DNA of 64,000 bases from Ferrimonas marina (GTDB lineage: Bacteria; Pseudomonadota; Gammaproteobacteria; Enterobacterales; Shewanellaceae): the NCBI RefSeq assembly GCF_900129905.1, contig NZ_FQXG01000003.1, positions 301,771-365,770 on the forward strand. The letters are read 5' to 3'. A program made the translations under genes and the position numbers. Of the stretch, positions 17,083 to 26,119 are shown piece by piece (positions within the stretch are counted from its first letter, which is position 1; each line of letters opens with the position of its first letter). Under the pieces are notes generated by a model, which was given only the letters and a program-made list of their open reading frames with translations, was not told the DNA's origin and did no database searches.

Positions 17083-17463
17083 CTACTGCCAAGCTAAGAC
17101 GACCTCGGTCGCATCCGCCGTCAACGGCATCAGGCAGGTGGCCTTACGCCAGTCGCCAGCCACATTGGCCTCACCGAAGGTGACAATCACGCCGCTGGGC
17201 AATTGGTAGTAGTCAGGCTTCGCTTCGAGGAGCGACTTAAACAGTGTTTCGGAGATCGGAATATACGGTCGCTTCAGCATCCATGTTGTCGGCTCCGGCC
17301 CTAACAGTGGGGTAGCGCGTTTAACGTTAACGTCAGCCTGAGCAAACCACAACTCGGCGGCCTCGATGTCGGTCAGCGGTGTCTCACGCTGTTTCAGTTC
17401 GACGTCAAAGTAGGGGTCGATCCAAGCTGAGGGCAGGATTTTCTTAATCATTCGCTTATACAT
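17083..17463 (-). CDS. Hypothetical protein, 126 aa
   Basis: Unrecognised soluble protein of mixed alpha/beta character. The start lies 38 bp from the perfect palindrome copy at 17501-17520, which should contain its promoter or operator. First gene of the short leftward unit ending at 16111. Confidence 0.6.
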   Translation of the reverse strand: MYKRMIKKILPSAWIDPYFDVELKQRETPLTDIEAAELWFAQADVNVKRATPLLGPEPTTWMLKRPYIPISETLFKSLLEAKPDYYQLPSGVIVTFGEANVAGDWRKATCLMPLTADATEVVLAWQ

Positions 17464-17500
17464 CTCAGTGGCCTCCTGCCATCAATCACTCAACAGGTAA

Positions 17501-17520
17501 CAATATACTTAAGTATATTG
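17501..17520. promoter_or_regulatory. 20-bp palindrome, copy 4 (perfect)
   Basis: CAATATAC, spacer TTAA, GTATATTG: all 20 bases are self-complementary. It is the cleanest copy in the window and defines the consensus. Confidence 0.75.
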
Positions 17521-17550
17521 CTGGATGCAAGGTATTTGTCCGATGGCGGT

Positions 17551-18018
17551 TCAGTGCCGGCACAGGTTCCCTGCTAGTGACCCATAGGCCTGCATGGCAG
17601 CGCGTGCCAGGCGGTACTTTTTGCGGTCCCGGCTGACATTGGACGGGTCCAGACCTAGGGCTCTGCCGATCTGCGCGGGGGTGTGGCCGGCTTCAATCAT
17701 CTCGTACATGGGCCGAAGACCGAGCTTGGGTGTCACCTTGAAGAACGCCAATACGGCATCGGTGTACGCAGAGGTGCCCTTAGGGGCCACCAGGGCGCGC
17801 TGATGGGCCTGGTGCATCCGGGTCAGCCGGTCAATGCCCTGCTGAACGTCACGCTTAAAGGTGGCGTCATCCCCTGGTGCAGGGAAGGGGGTGCCGTTCA
17901 CCAGCACCGAGCACAGGCGACGGCGGATGGCCTCCTTGCGTTGGTGGTTACTGTTGGCCAGCAGGGCTTTGAACTGTTGTGCGCTCAGGCGCAGTTCCTG
18001 GGGTGCGTGACAGTGCAT
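17551..18018 (-). CDS. Helix-turn-helix protein coupled to the DndC-like gene, 155 aa
   Basis: Residues about 112-134 (TPAQIGRALGLDPSNVSRDR) form a clear helix-turn-helix of the kind found in resolvase-type and sigma-4-like DNA-binding domains. The first 100 residues are basic and helical and unrecognised. Its ATG overlaps the stop of the 1139-residue gene by one base (TAATG), so the two proteins are made together. It may regulate the locus or bind DNA as part of the system. A DNA-binding gene coupled to a DndC-like gene recalls dnd clusters, which carry a separate regulator DndR; homology to DndR is not claimed. Confidence 0.65.
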   Translation of the reverse strand: MHCHAPQELRLSAQQFKALLANSNHQRKEAIRRRLCSVLVNGTPFPAPGDDATFKRDVQQGIDRLTRMHQAHQRALVAPKGTSAYTDAVLAFFKVTPKLGLRPMYEMIEAGHTPAQIGRALGLDPSNVSRDRKKYRLARAAMQAYGSLAGNLCRH

Positions 18019-21000
18019 TACGCGGCCTCCTGCTTGGTGATGGCGCCCATGGCCATGGCCAGGCGTGAGGCCTTAAGCTCGGCGCTTTGGCTGCGGGCGC
18101 GGTACAGCGCGCTGAACACCTCCAGTTGTCGGGGCTTGGCGCTCAGGTGCACCTGCTTCATCTGCTCCTTGGCCAGGTGGGCCCGGTCCGCCAGCTTCTG
18201 CGGGGTGTTCTCGCTGTCCTGTTTGCCGAACACGGCGCACTGCTGCGGCATGCCGTGGGCAAAGGCCAACATGGTGATCAGGTAGCTGGTGGTCGAGTAG
18301 TGGTTGGTGCCCGGCAGTTGCTCGCAAATCCAGTCCGCCAGGGCATCGGTTGCACCGGTGTCGCCTGTAATCTCGTAACAGTACTCCCCGAACTCAAAGC
18401 CATCCTGTGACTGGTGATCGCTCACCAGGGCGCTGAGCTGTGTACCGGTCTGATCAAGATGCTTGGCGATCTCCAGGGAGGCTTGGCAGTAGGCCCGGCG
18501 CACTGCAGCCAAGGCCTTGCGATCGGTCACGATGGCCTTCTGCTCAGCTTGGGTGGCCAGTAGAGCCAGGGCCGCCTTCTCGGAGGTCAGGGCCGGTCCA
18601 TGCTCAAGCAGCCAGTAGCGGGTGATGTCGAGCTTGGTGCGGGACTGCTCGCCGCGGTGCTGCAGCAAGCTGGCTGCCAGGTGTTGCTTGGCAACGCGCT
18701 GGTACTGGCCGGCGAACTCATCCAGGCGTTGGATGACCCGGGCGGCTGCGTCCTGGGTGTTGGTCAGGCCAAGGGCGTGCACCCGTCGACGCTGAAGGTT
18801 GCGCAGGTGGCGGATGGCCAGCAGGTGGTTGGCTTTCTGGCTGCGATGCTGGGCCATGGTGACGACGCTGGGGTGGTGCGCAATCAGCTTAGACGGCATC
18901 TGGCCCAGGTTAAACAGGCCGGCCTTGTGGAAGCACTCAGTGCGCGACAGGGCCTTGGTCATGTAGTCAGCGAACTGGACGCTGGTGCTCACGCCGGAGT
19001 TGCTGGTGATGAAGTAGGCCGGAGCAGTACCATGGTAGGCCCGCAGCGGCAGGCGCTTGGCAATGCGCTGCTGCATGGCGGCATCGTGCTGGGCCAGCAT
19101 CAGCCCCCATGCGCCCTCTTTGAGCCAGGCGTGGAAGCGCTCAGAGTCGATGTTGAAGCCGGCCTGCATGTTGTCCAGGTCCACAGTGCCCTGATCGTGC
19201 AGGTCGATCTGGGTACGTACAGACAGGGTGAAGTCGGGCATCCAGTAGCCGACGGTAGCAACCTGGCGACGGTGGCTGACGCAGTCAGTGCTGGCCTTGT
19301 AAGTTTTGAGAGAAGCTCGGCCCGGGTCCATGGCGCCAGTCTGTTTGTTGACCTGGCGCTTGCGACGGGAGAAGCCCTTGGCAGGTTCCGCCTTGCGATC
19401 GCCAGAGTAGTCGACAACTTCGGACTCGAACAGGCGCTGCTGGGCAAACTCGTGGGTGGCGCTGACCTCAACCGGGCCGGCTTGGTTGGCGATGATGTCG
19501 GCGTGGATCTCTTCTACCGAAGCTTTGAAGCCGTGCTGGCTCTCAAAGGCAGTGGCCAGGTCGCGACGGCCCAGGCTCAGCAACTGAGAGCGCAGTGCCG
19601 GGTCCCGGCTCAGGTTGATCTGCCGGTCGCTGTGGCCGTCCTTCGCGGAGATCGCCTCTTCACCCGTCTTGGGGTCGAAAGCGTAGGTCAACTGGAAGCG
19701 GCGGGTGTGGGTCGGCAAGGTGTTGGGGCGCTGTACAGGCCGGCCAAACGGGTCCATTACCAGATCACGACCGGTGGGGAGGTTCTCCAGCGGGATGGGC
19801 AGGTAGTCCTGCAGGTGCTCAGCGGACAGGGCGTCGCCATGTTCTGCCTTAAGTTGAGCGAAGCTCTTCTTAACCGGCTTGAACAGCTGGACGGCAATGG
19901 CTTCCGGTACCTCTCGGTTGAGCTCAGTGTCACTGTCCCACTTGCCACGGCCCTGTGCCGCCAGCTTGGCGTTAAGCTCGCTGTTGGTCAGCGGGAAGGG
20001 CAGGCGCTTACCCTTGCGCACGTCATCGAGGATCTTGACCGGGCGGTAGGGGAGGGCGGCGACCCCATGCAGTGCCCACATCAGGCTCAGCAGCACGGCA
20101 TGTTGTTCGGTGAACAGGTTGAACATCGGGGCTGCACGCAAGCGCTCGATATACATCTTGCGGTACTCGCGACGGACCTTCGGGATCATGGTGGTATCGG
20201 CCATGATGTCTTGCACGCCAGGGTGCTCATCAACGCGGCCTTGCTCGTACAACTCGACGAAGTCGCGATGCAGTTGTTGGGAGTCCACGGTGATCTGGGC
20301 GGCATACTGGACCATATGCTCGAGCACGCGGGCCTTGAGCACGTTGGGCTGCAACAGCACGTTGCAGTTAGCCACGGGGTCATACGCCCGGGCATGGTAG
20401 GCGCGCTGGTTGATGTCGGTGCCGACACGGACCATGTAGTCACGGAAGCGCAGGGTGCTGTCGCCAAATACGGCCCAGCGGGGGTAGGCAAGCAGCTCTT
20501 TGGCGGAGTGGTCGTTGCTGACCATGCCGCAAGTAACGCAACCGTAACGGGCCACGCCACCACAGCCCTTGGACTGCTCCTGCTTGCCATCTTCGTTGCT
20601 GACCATCTCGCAGACGTCGTTGGAGCCTTCGCCGTAGATCTGCAGCAGCACGCCGTAGTGGGGCATGAACGCCTCGATGCGCTGGTTGGGCAGGGTGCGG
20701 GACATGGACTTGTCGCCACAGTGGGCCAGGTAGTTGAGCACCTCTTGCACGGTCCAGTCGCCGATGGGGGCGAACTTGAACACCTGACCCGGCTTGTTGC
20801 TGGCCTTGCGGACTCGGTCAATCAGGGCGGCGGCCTTAACGCCACGAACGCCCTGCTTGTTCATGTTGTGGCTGCGGCGGCTGGACTCCTCGCTGCGGCT
20901 GCCGGAAATAGAGACCCAGGTGCGGTCCTGGTACTTCTTCGGCAGGGACTGCTTGATCTGCTTCAGTGCGGCAATGGATTGGTTCACCTTCCAAATCAGT

Positions 21001-21437
21001 GAGCAGTCAGCGTGGCGTCCGGACATGGCGGTGGCCGGCAGTTTCTGGGCCCCGGCGAACAGGATCATCAGCTGCTGGTGCAGCGGCGGGGTGACGATGC
21101 GCATCTGGAGATTGATGTCGTGGTTTTCGCAGTAGTCTTGCAGGTGCCGGGCGGCAAAGGGCACGTAGCACTGCAGGTTCTCCGGCTCCAGCAGGGTGTC
21201 CACGGTAACCACCACCAGCGGGTGGTCCGCTTCGATGAGGTCGGTATCAATGGCCCGACGCATGGCATCCAGGGCGGCGTTGGTGACGGTCTTGCTGTCC
21301 TTGCCGTAGGACAGGCCGATCTGCAGGCAGTAACCTTCCGCCAGCAGCGCCAGGTACTCGGCGACCAGCGCCTCGTGGCTGGTAAAGGCCGCTTCGGCCT
21401 GTTGGTTGACGTTACCGCTGATATCGATGGCAAGCAT
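18018..21437 (-). CDS. Giant DndC-like PAPS reductase-family protein, 1139 aa
   Basis: The first ~340 residues match DndC, the ATP-pyrophosphatase/iron-sulfur enzyme that supplies sulfur for DNA phosphorothioation. Visible motifs: PP-loop SYGKDS at 43-48, SGSRSEES at 178-185, and a four-Cys set C276, C292, C300, C303 in which GVARYGCVTCGMV matches the DndC pattern RFGCxxC. DndC is usually about 500 residues; here another ~600-700 follow. That C-terminal part is helical and basic, contains no motif I recognise, and no intact second enzyme is obvious. ATG at 21437; palindrome copy 5 lies 70 bp upstream. It is divergent from a DndB-like gene. The usual partners DndA, DndD and DndE are not in this window. 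A DNA-modification role is therefore inference. Confidence 0.75.
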   Translation of the reverse strand: MLAIDISGNVNQQAEAAFTSHEALVAEYLALLAEGYCLQIGLSYGKDSKTVTNAALDAMRRAIDTDLIEADHPLVVVTVDTLLEPENLQCYVPFAARHLQDYCENHDINLQMRIVTPPLHQQLMILFAGAQKLPATAMSGRHADCSLIWKVNQSIAALKQIKQSLPKKYQDRTWVSISGSRSEESSRRSHNMNKQGVRGVKAAALIDRVRKASNKPGQVFKFAPIGDWTVQEVLNYLAHCGDKSMSRTLPNQRIEAFMPHYGVLLQIYGEGSNDVCEMVSNEDGKQEQSKGCGGVARYGCVTCGMVSNDHSAKELLAYPRWAVFGDSTLRFRDYMVRVGTDINQRAYHARAYDPVANCNVLLQPNVLKARVLEHMVQYAAQITVDSQQLHRDFVELYEQGRVDEHPGVQDIMADTTMIPKVRREYRKMYIERLRAAPMFNLFTEQHAVLLSLMWALHGVAALPYRPVKILDDVRKGKRLPFPLTNSELNAKLAAQGRGKWDSDTELNREVPEAIAVQLFKPVKKSFAQLKAEHGDALSAEHLQDYLPIPLENLPTGRDLVMDPFGRPVQRPNTLPTHTRRFQLTYAFDPKTGEEAISAKDGHSDRQINLSRDPALRSQLLSLGRRDLATAFESQHGFKASVEEIHADIIANQAGPVEVSATHEFAQQRLFESEVVDYSGDRKAEPAKGFSRRKRQVNKQTGAMDPGRASLKTYKASTDCVSHRRQVATVGYWMPDFTLSVRTQIDLHDQGTVDLDNMQAGFNIDSERFHAWLKEGAWGLMLAQHDAAMQQRIAKRLPLRAYHGTAPAYFITSNSGVSTSVQFADYMTKALSRTECFHKAGLFNLGQMPSKLIAHHPSVVTMAQHRSQKANHLLAIRHLRNLQRRRVHALGLTNTQDAAARVIQRLDEFAGQYQRVAKQHLAASLLQHRGEQSRTKLDITRYWLLEHGPALTSEKAALALLATQAEQKAIVTDRKALAAVRRAYCQASLEIAKHLDQTGTQLSALVSDHQSQDGFEFGEYCYEITGDTGATDALADWICEQLPGTNHYSTTSYLITMLAFAHGMPQQCAVFGKQDSENTPQKLADRAHLAKEQMKQVHLSAKPRQLEVFSALYRARSQSAELKASRLAMAMGAITKQEAA

Positions 21438-21506
21438 GCCTGCTCCTGTGCCGTTCCGGCGTTTTCCTTAACTGACAACCAGGTTATCGGGTCAGCTAAA
21501 CGTTGT

Positions 21507-21526
21507 CAATATACAAAACTATATAT
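21507..21526. promoter_or_regulatory. 20-bp palindrome, copy 5
   Basis: CAATATAC, spacer AAAA, CTATATAT; 70 bp upstream of the DndC-like gene on the minus strand. Confidence 0.65.
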
Positions 21527-21587
21527 GTAGTGGGCGGGCAACTGTGAGGCCTCTGGGTCAAATAAAGGTTGCAATCTGGCCGAGATT

Positions 21588-21607
21588 TAATATACTTATG
21601 TATAACA
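21588..21607. promoter_or_regulatory. 20-bp palindrome, copy 6
   Basis: TAATATAC, spacer TTAT, GTATAACA; 22 bp upstream of the DndB-like gene. With copy 5 this places one element in front of each divergent gene. Confidence 0.65.
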
Positions 21608-21628
21608 AGTGACGACAAGGAGTCCGAA

Positions 21629-22900
21629 ATGGACATGTTGAACGAAGCCGTAATTGAGCAAGGTGCTGTTGACCAGGGCTCGGTCACCGATGAGCTGCAC
21701 ATCCCCCAGCGCACTATTGTCGGTCAGGAGACTCTGACCTTCACCCTGGTGGCCGGTACCGAAGGGATCGGCACCACCTACAGCTGTAAGCCGACCTATC
21801 AGGTCCTAGCGGACAACTTCGAGATCGAAGACGAAGCCCTGCCGGAATTTGAGCGTCTGCAGCGCGACGCTGACCGTCCTCGGGTTAAGAAGATCTTGGC
21901 CTATCTGCGTGACCGAGATAACACCGTGTTCCCCTCTGCCTGTCTGGTGCTGTCGGCCCAGGACTTTGAGCTAAAGCGCGTCGACGTCGTTGTCGATGGC
22001 GAGGTGGTGGACCATGTCTGGCGGGGTACTCTGCCGGCGTGGGCCGACCGTTTGTTCATTGACGGTCAAGGCCGCCTGGTGAGCATCAAAGAGGTATTGC
22101 AGATCCGTCCTGAGTTGGCTTCTCATGCCTTGGATGTGAAGATCGTGCTGGTGCCCACCAAGACCATCCGGGAGTCTGAGGCCTTTGTACGCCAGATCTT
22201 TGCTGACTTCCACCTGGGGCTGCGCAAGCCCAACAAGAGCCAGAGCCTGTTCTTTGACTCCGAAACCGCCGTCTCCCGCTTCGTGAATAACGAACTGCCC
22301 CAGGCCGTCGACGCGCTCGATGGTGCCATGGTTCAGGGTCTGTCTCGCACTGGCCGCCTGGCCAAGGGGCAGCTGTTCAACCTGGCAACCGTGCATGACA
22401 TGGTCCGTATCCTGCTCGGTGGCGTGAACGAGACCAAAGCCAACGAGATGTTGGATAACCCGGTCATTGGACAGCACCTCAAGCAGTTCATGATCAATTT
22501 CTTTGCTTCGTTGTACAAGCATCTGCCGCTGAAGGACCTGCAGGATCACCCGGGCAAACCCAAGGAGATGCGCGCAGCCGCCAACAACAACGTGCTGACC
22601 TGCGTGATTGGCTTCAAGGCACTGGCCTACCTGGGCTGCTCCATGTCAGAGGAGTTCATGTACAGCGATGCCGAGGAGCCGGAGCAGATGAAGGCACATT
22701 TGGATGATCTGTTGGGTCGCCTGGCCAAGCTCAAGGAAATGCCGCTGACGGAGCGTGGCGATAAGACCTGGACCACCGCCAAGATTTACCAGAACGACGA
22801 CGGCAAGATCACGATCGTGAAGGGCTCTGAAAAGCGCCTGGCGTTCCAGTTCTGCCGGAAGGTTGGGGTGATGCCCTGCGAAGCGTTGGGTATGGGTTAA
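21629..22900 (+). CDS. DndB-like protein (DGQHR family), 423 aa
   Basis: The region from residue 37 to 230 follows the DndB/DGQHR layout: an early LQRDADRPRVKKILAYL helix, a hydrophobic strand FPSACLVLS, the signature LFIDGQGRL at 142-150, and then QIFADFHLGLRKPNKSQSL. The signature normally reads DGQHR; here it is DGQGR, so the His is Gly. DndB represses dnd operons and may bind DNA during phosphorothioation; the DGQHR family is otherwise of unclear chemistry. Start ATG at 21629 after AAGGAGT. Three small genes follow at close spacing. Divergent pairing with the DndC-like gene strengthens both assignments. Confidence 0.75.
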   Translation: MDMLNEAVIEQGAVDQGSVTDELHIPQRTIVGQETLTFTLVAGTEGIGTTYSCKPTYQVLADNFEIEDEALPEFERLQRDADRPRVKKILAYLRDRDNTVFPSACLVLSAQDFELKRVDVVVDGEVVDHVWRGTLPAWADRLFIDGQGRLVSIKEVLQIRPELASHALDVKIVLVPTKTIRESEAFVRQIFADFHLGLRKPNKSQSLFFDSETAVSRFVNNELPQAVDALDGAMVQGLSRTGRLAKGQLFNLATVHDMVRILLGGVNETKANEMLDNPVIGQHLKQFMINFFASLYKHLPLKDLQDHPGKPKEMRAAANNNVLTCVIGFKALAYLGCSMSEEFMYSDAEEPEQMKAHLDDLLGRLAKLKEMPLTERGDKTWTTAKIYQNDDGKITIVKGSEKRLAFQFCRKVGVMPCEALGMG

Positions 22901-22909
22901 GGGGGCGTG

Positions 22910-23257
22910 ATGGCTGATCAGGCTTATCTGTTAGATCTGGAACTGGAGCCCTGCCCGGGGGCTCTGGCTCAGGTCCGAACCGCCGTATTACAGCAGCAGA
23001 AGGCGGGGGTGCCGGTGCTGTCGGTGCGCACCATCCAGATGGATCTGGCGAAGAAGACGGCGGCGTTCCTGGGTCAGGCTGAGCTTGGAGTAGTGGTGGA
23101 GGCCACCCAGCGGGCCCGAGAGGCTACCGTAGACGATCGCGCCCGCTGGGCCGAACACTACGATGCTGATGAGTGTAACGATTACGACCAGGTGCTGGAG
23201 TTTGAGATTGAGATCGGCGCCATCGAGGCTGGGGGCGAAGCTGCCGTTGCGGCCTGA
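22910..23257 (+). CDS. Hypothetical acidic protein, 115 aa
   Basis: Unrecognised acidic helical protein. It starts ten bases after the DndB-like stop, with AAGGGGG upstream; a GTG three bases earlier is an alternative start. It is very likely co-transcribed with the DndB-like gene. Confidence 0.6.
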   Translation: MADQAYLLDLELEPCPGALAQVRTAVLQQQKAGVPVLSVRTIQMDLAKKTAAFLGQAELGVVVEATQRAREATVDDRARWAEHYDADECNDYDQVLEFEIEIGAIEAGGEAAVAA

Positions 23258-23338
23258 GCCAGCTTGAGTTGAAAGGAATAAGGTCCAGGTTGGTCGAGTG
23301 ATTGGCTGGTGGGCCGTGGGTGAGTAAAGGAGAGCACT

Positions 23339-23572
23339 ATGGACAATGTTGAGAAGTTGGCGACGCTGATCAACAGCAAAACCCAGTTGGACGGTGCGAT
23401 TGGGGATCAGGCCGCCAAGACACTGGCCTCTGTGGTGGCCAGCAACGACATCGGTCTGCTCAATCAGTTGATCGGTACTGTCGCCGGCGAGGGGCTGACT
23501 CTGGAAGGGGTGCTGGTTGAGTTGCGTAATCAGTGGAAACAGCAGGAGGGTGCCGGCAATGGGGATGTTTAG
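23339..23572 (+). CDS. Hypothetical helical protein, 77 aa
   Basis: Small helical protein without Cys, unrecognised. A strong ribosome site (AAGGAGAG) precedes the ATG. Its end overlaps the next start by 14 bases, so it is coupled to it. Part of the plus-strand unit started by the DndB-like gene. Confidence 0.6.
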   Translation: MDNVEKLATLINSKTQLDGAIGDQAAKTLASVVASNDIGLLNQLIGTVAGEGLTLEGVLVELRNQWKQQEGAGNGDV

Positions 23573-24113
23573 TTTCGATGTCCATGAGGTACTGCCTGAC
23601 GGTTCGAGTCGCCGTCGGGCCATGCCGATTGAATGCTATGCTCCAGCGGAGACGGTTTACTTAATCCGTCCGGATGGTGGGGAGCCATTAGTTGAGCATG
23701 CCTACAAAGGCTATGGGCGCTTCGCTGGGACTAATCTGCATGTGGTGCTGGCCAAGCAAAATCTTGCCCCTGAGATTGCCGATAAGCTTGATGAGGAAAT
23801 GATGCGTAAAGCAGGCATTTTGATGGCGAGTGGGGTGCCGGTACTGATTGCGAAGGATGGAACCCGCTACTGCAGTGATGATTATTCGATGGCGTGCGCT
23901 TCCTTGGGTTTTGTCGTGCAAGCTAACGTGTACCCGAAAGCGTCAGAATTCGAAGTGGCTGGGGAAACTGCTACGGCTATCGAGCATGGGCGGGCGCGTC
24001 GACTGAGTAGAGTGGAAGAGCCACTGCGGGTGCGATATCCGCTGAAGCTCTCCTTCAGCAGGGACGTGTCCTACTCGGAGATCCCGGCCTCAAAGGTGCT
24101 GCCAGCGGGTTGA
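23559..24113 (+). CDS. Hypothetical protein, 184 aa
   Basis: The middle of this protein (YKGYGRFAGTNLHVVLAKQN) resembles a family of phage and plasmid hypothetical proteins with a conserved GYGxF-G motif followed by a Leu-Ala-x-x-Asn turn, whose function I do not know. The ATG at 23559 has AGGAGG upstream and overlaps the 77-residue gene by 14 bases. Last gene of the plus-strand unit. Confidence 0.55.
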   Translation: MGMFSFDVHEVLPDGSSRRRAMPIECYAPAETVYLIRPDGGEPLVEHAYKGYGRFAGTNLHVVLAKQNLAPEIADKLDEEMMRKAGILMASGVPVLIAKDGTRYCSDDYSMACASLGFVVQANVYPKASEFEVAGETATAIEHGRARRLSRVEEPLRVRYPLKLSFSRDVSYSEIPASKVLPAG

Positions 24114-24171
24114 TGTAGGGATACATCTGGGCGCCAGCAGGGCGGCCTTGCTCAATCAAGGGACTGAAGAA

Positions 24172-24492
24172 CTAGCGTGTCAGGGCGTCGCAGGTCTCGC
24201 CACGCTGGGCAGCATCGAAGCAGGGCTGGAAGAACAGGCGAAAGTCTTCAAGCTGTCTCATCCGTTCGTAGGCGGTTTTTCTGGAGGTGAAAACCTGGTT
24301 GGGTTGGCCTGCAATCCGATAGGTGACGGCGTAGTTGTCCACGTAGGTTGCGGTCAGATACGAAGCGGCCATCCACTCCTCCGCAGACGCGTAATCCGAG
24401 GGGGAGCCGTAGATCTTCTCCAGTGATTCGGCGGTTGAGGTGCAGCCAGAGAGCAGCGCAGTGGCGAGCAGAAGAGCGTAAAGCCTGTACAT
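24172..24492 (-). CDS. Lipoprotein, 106 aa
   Basis: Short signal peptide with lipobox LLSGC at 13-17, so predicted lipid-anchored; residue +2 is Thr, which favours the outer membrane in gammaproteobacteria. The rest is a soluble domain with two more Cys that could form a disulfide (C near PCFDAAQ and GETCDAL). ATG at 24492 with GAGGGG upstream. Function unknown. Confidence 0.7.
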   Translation of the reverse strand: MYRLYALLLATALLSGCTSTAESLEKIYGSPSDYASAEEWMAASYLTATYVDNYAVTYRIAGQPNQVFTSRKTAYERMRQLEDFRLFFQPCFDAAQRGETCDALTR

Positions 24493-24653
24493 TGTGATCC
24501 CCTCACTTAAATTGGTCCAGCCAATGGCTGTATACCGATGACTCATCCTTGTCACTAGTGACAACATATCAGCTAGATGTGAGCACGTCTAAGGGATGGG
24601 CCTGCCCCAGTTGAGAGGGGGGAGCATCAAGCTCCCCAATACGTTGTTATGCT

Positions 24654-25880
24654 CTACTTGAGCCGTGTGACCGGTTCACCACTGGCCATCAGCCGATTGG
24701 CCGCTAGAGTATCGTTGATGATTGAGTAGAATACGCCGTTTCGCCGCTTTGCTAACAGGATTTCGCGAAGTGCTTTGCTGGTACGCAGTCCCCACTCCGT
24801 GTGGTAGTTAGCCGACCTCTCATAGGCATCTTGAAAGGCGCTTTCATCTTCCACGCTCAGTGGACCACGCTGTCTCATGTCGCGCTCCAGGCGTTTCACG
24901 GCGAGAAAGGCGCAACTCTCTGCAACTAATTCTTCAATCGCGTAGCGCAGTTTCTTGCCTTTCTTCTCGTGCTTGCCCGACCTCTGGGTCACGTCTTGGG
25001 TCGAGTGGGCCAGTTCATGGGACCAGACCGCGTAGTAGCTGATTGCGCACTCGAACTGCTCTGGCCGGGGTAGATGGACAACCCTGCTGCCCTGGGTGTA
25101 AAGCGCCCGGGAACGGTGATCTGCGATGGTGATGTTGTGGGCCTGACGTTCGCACTCAATCTTGTCGGTCACCACCTGGGCCAGGGAAGTACCGAGGCAC
25201 CACCGGGGTTTGGGGTGGTTGCGATGTTTGATCTGTTCAAGGGTGGCTTTCTGGCTGGGGGACATCGCGGCAACGAAATCCTCAGCAAGCCAGACTGGGA
25301 AGCGGAAGAACTGGGTATCGCTGCTGCTCGCATCGGCCTGGGCCGGTGAGGCCAGCGAAGTGATCGGCTGGATGTCCGCCAGCTTTGGGCGGAGTCGAGT
25401 CCACTCGTCGACCTGGGCTTGGCGGGCGATAGCGGCACAGGCGCAAGCGTCTTCGCCGGCCCGGGTGCGCTGAGCTTCGATGAAGTTGATGGCCGCGCCT
25501 GCCAGCAGCTGGTTTCGCTCTCCCTGGTAAAACACCGGCCTGCCGCCTTTGAACTTCTCAGCCAAAACGGGCTGGATGAGCCAGGGCTGTTGCCACTGCC
25601 GTCGTTGTTCGGGGCACCCGTTGATGATGGTCGACCAGAGAGAAAACACGTCGGCATAGGCCAGGGCTAAGCCAGCATGCACTGGATAAAGTACGTTGAC
25701 CGCTATGTCGGCAAAGCTGTTGAGGTTGTGCTCATCGCAGGCCAGCAGGGTCGATAACGCTTCGATAAATCGCGGTTCCTGGTTCTTGCGGCTTGCTTGC
25801 TTCAGGCGCCGCTGCAGGTCCTCTTTTGCCTTTCTCAGGCGCTGCTCTTCAGTGCCTTCGGTAAGGTGCAGGTTAACCAA
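24654..25880 (-). CDS. Zincin metallopeptidase, ArdC/polyvalent-protein type, 408 aa
   Basis: Residues 288-292 read HELAH and 314-321 AIEELVAE, the pairing seen in the metallopeptidase half of ArdC-type anti-restriction proteins and phage polyvalent proteins (HELGHST..YxxEELVAE). Zinc ligands would be H288, H292 and a Glu of EELVAE. The first ~200 residues are basic and helical and do not clearly show the single-stranded-DNA-binding half of ArdC. The only start in frame before the upstream stop is a TTG at 25880 with no ribosome site, so the 5' end may be damaged or use another start. An anti-restriction or entry-protection role is inference. Confidence 0.65.
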   Translation of the reverse strand: MVNLHLTEGTEEQRLRKAKEDLQRRLKQASRKNQEPRFIEALSTLLACDEHNLNSFADIAVNVLYPVHAGLALAYADVFSLWSTIINGCPEQRRQWQQPWLIQPVLAEKFKGGRPVFYQGERNQLLAGAAINFIEAQRTRAGEDACACAAIARQAQVDEWTRLRPKLADIQPITSLASPAQADASSSDTQFFRFPVWLAEDFVAAMSPSQKATLEQIKHRNHPKPRWCLGTSLAQVVTDKIECERQAHNITIADHRSRALYTQGSRVVHLPRPEQFECAISYYAVWSHELAHSTQDVTQRSGKHEKKGKKLRYAIEELVAESCAFLAVKRLERDMRQRGPLSVEDESAFQDAYERSANYHTEWGLRTSKALREILLAKRRNGVFYSIINDTLAANRLMASGEPVTRLK

Positions 25881-26119
25881 CAGTTCAATCAGGGTGGCGG
25901 AATTGATGGTCTTTGGTTGTATCCAGGTGAATTCGGTCTGGATACTAGCTACGAATGGGAATCATTAAGATGCTAGGTTGGTAAAAGTGCCACAGCGATC
26001 ACGATTAACCTAGACCTCCTTAATCGCATGAGTGAAGAATGAGCTGTGCGGGCTGAAGAGACCTGGGTTAGCACCCGCAGTTTGGGTGCGTGGTAAAGAG
26101 CGGGTATGGGTTGCACCGC

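Noticed and set aside
18600-21002. An 800-codon plus-strand reading frame opposite the DndC-like gene.
   Set aside because: It is the antisense of a strong motif-bearing gene, has no ribosome site or homologous pattern and a biased composition typical of antisense frames in GC-rich DNA.
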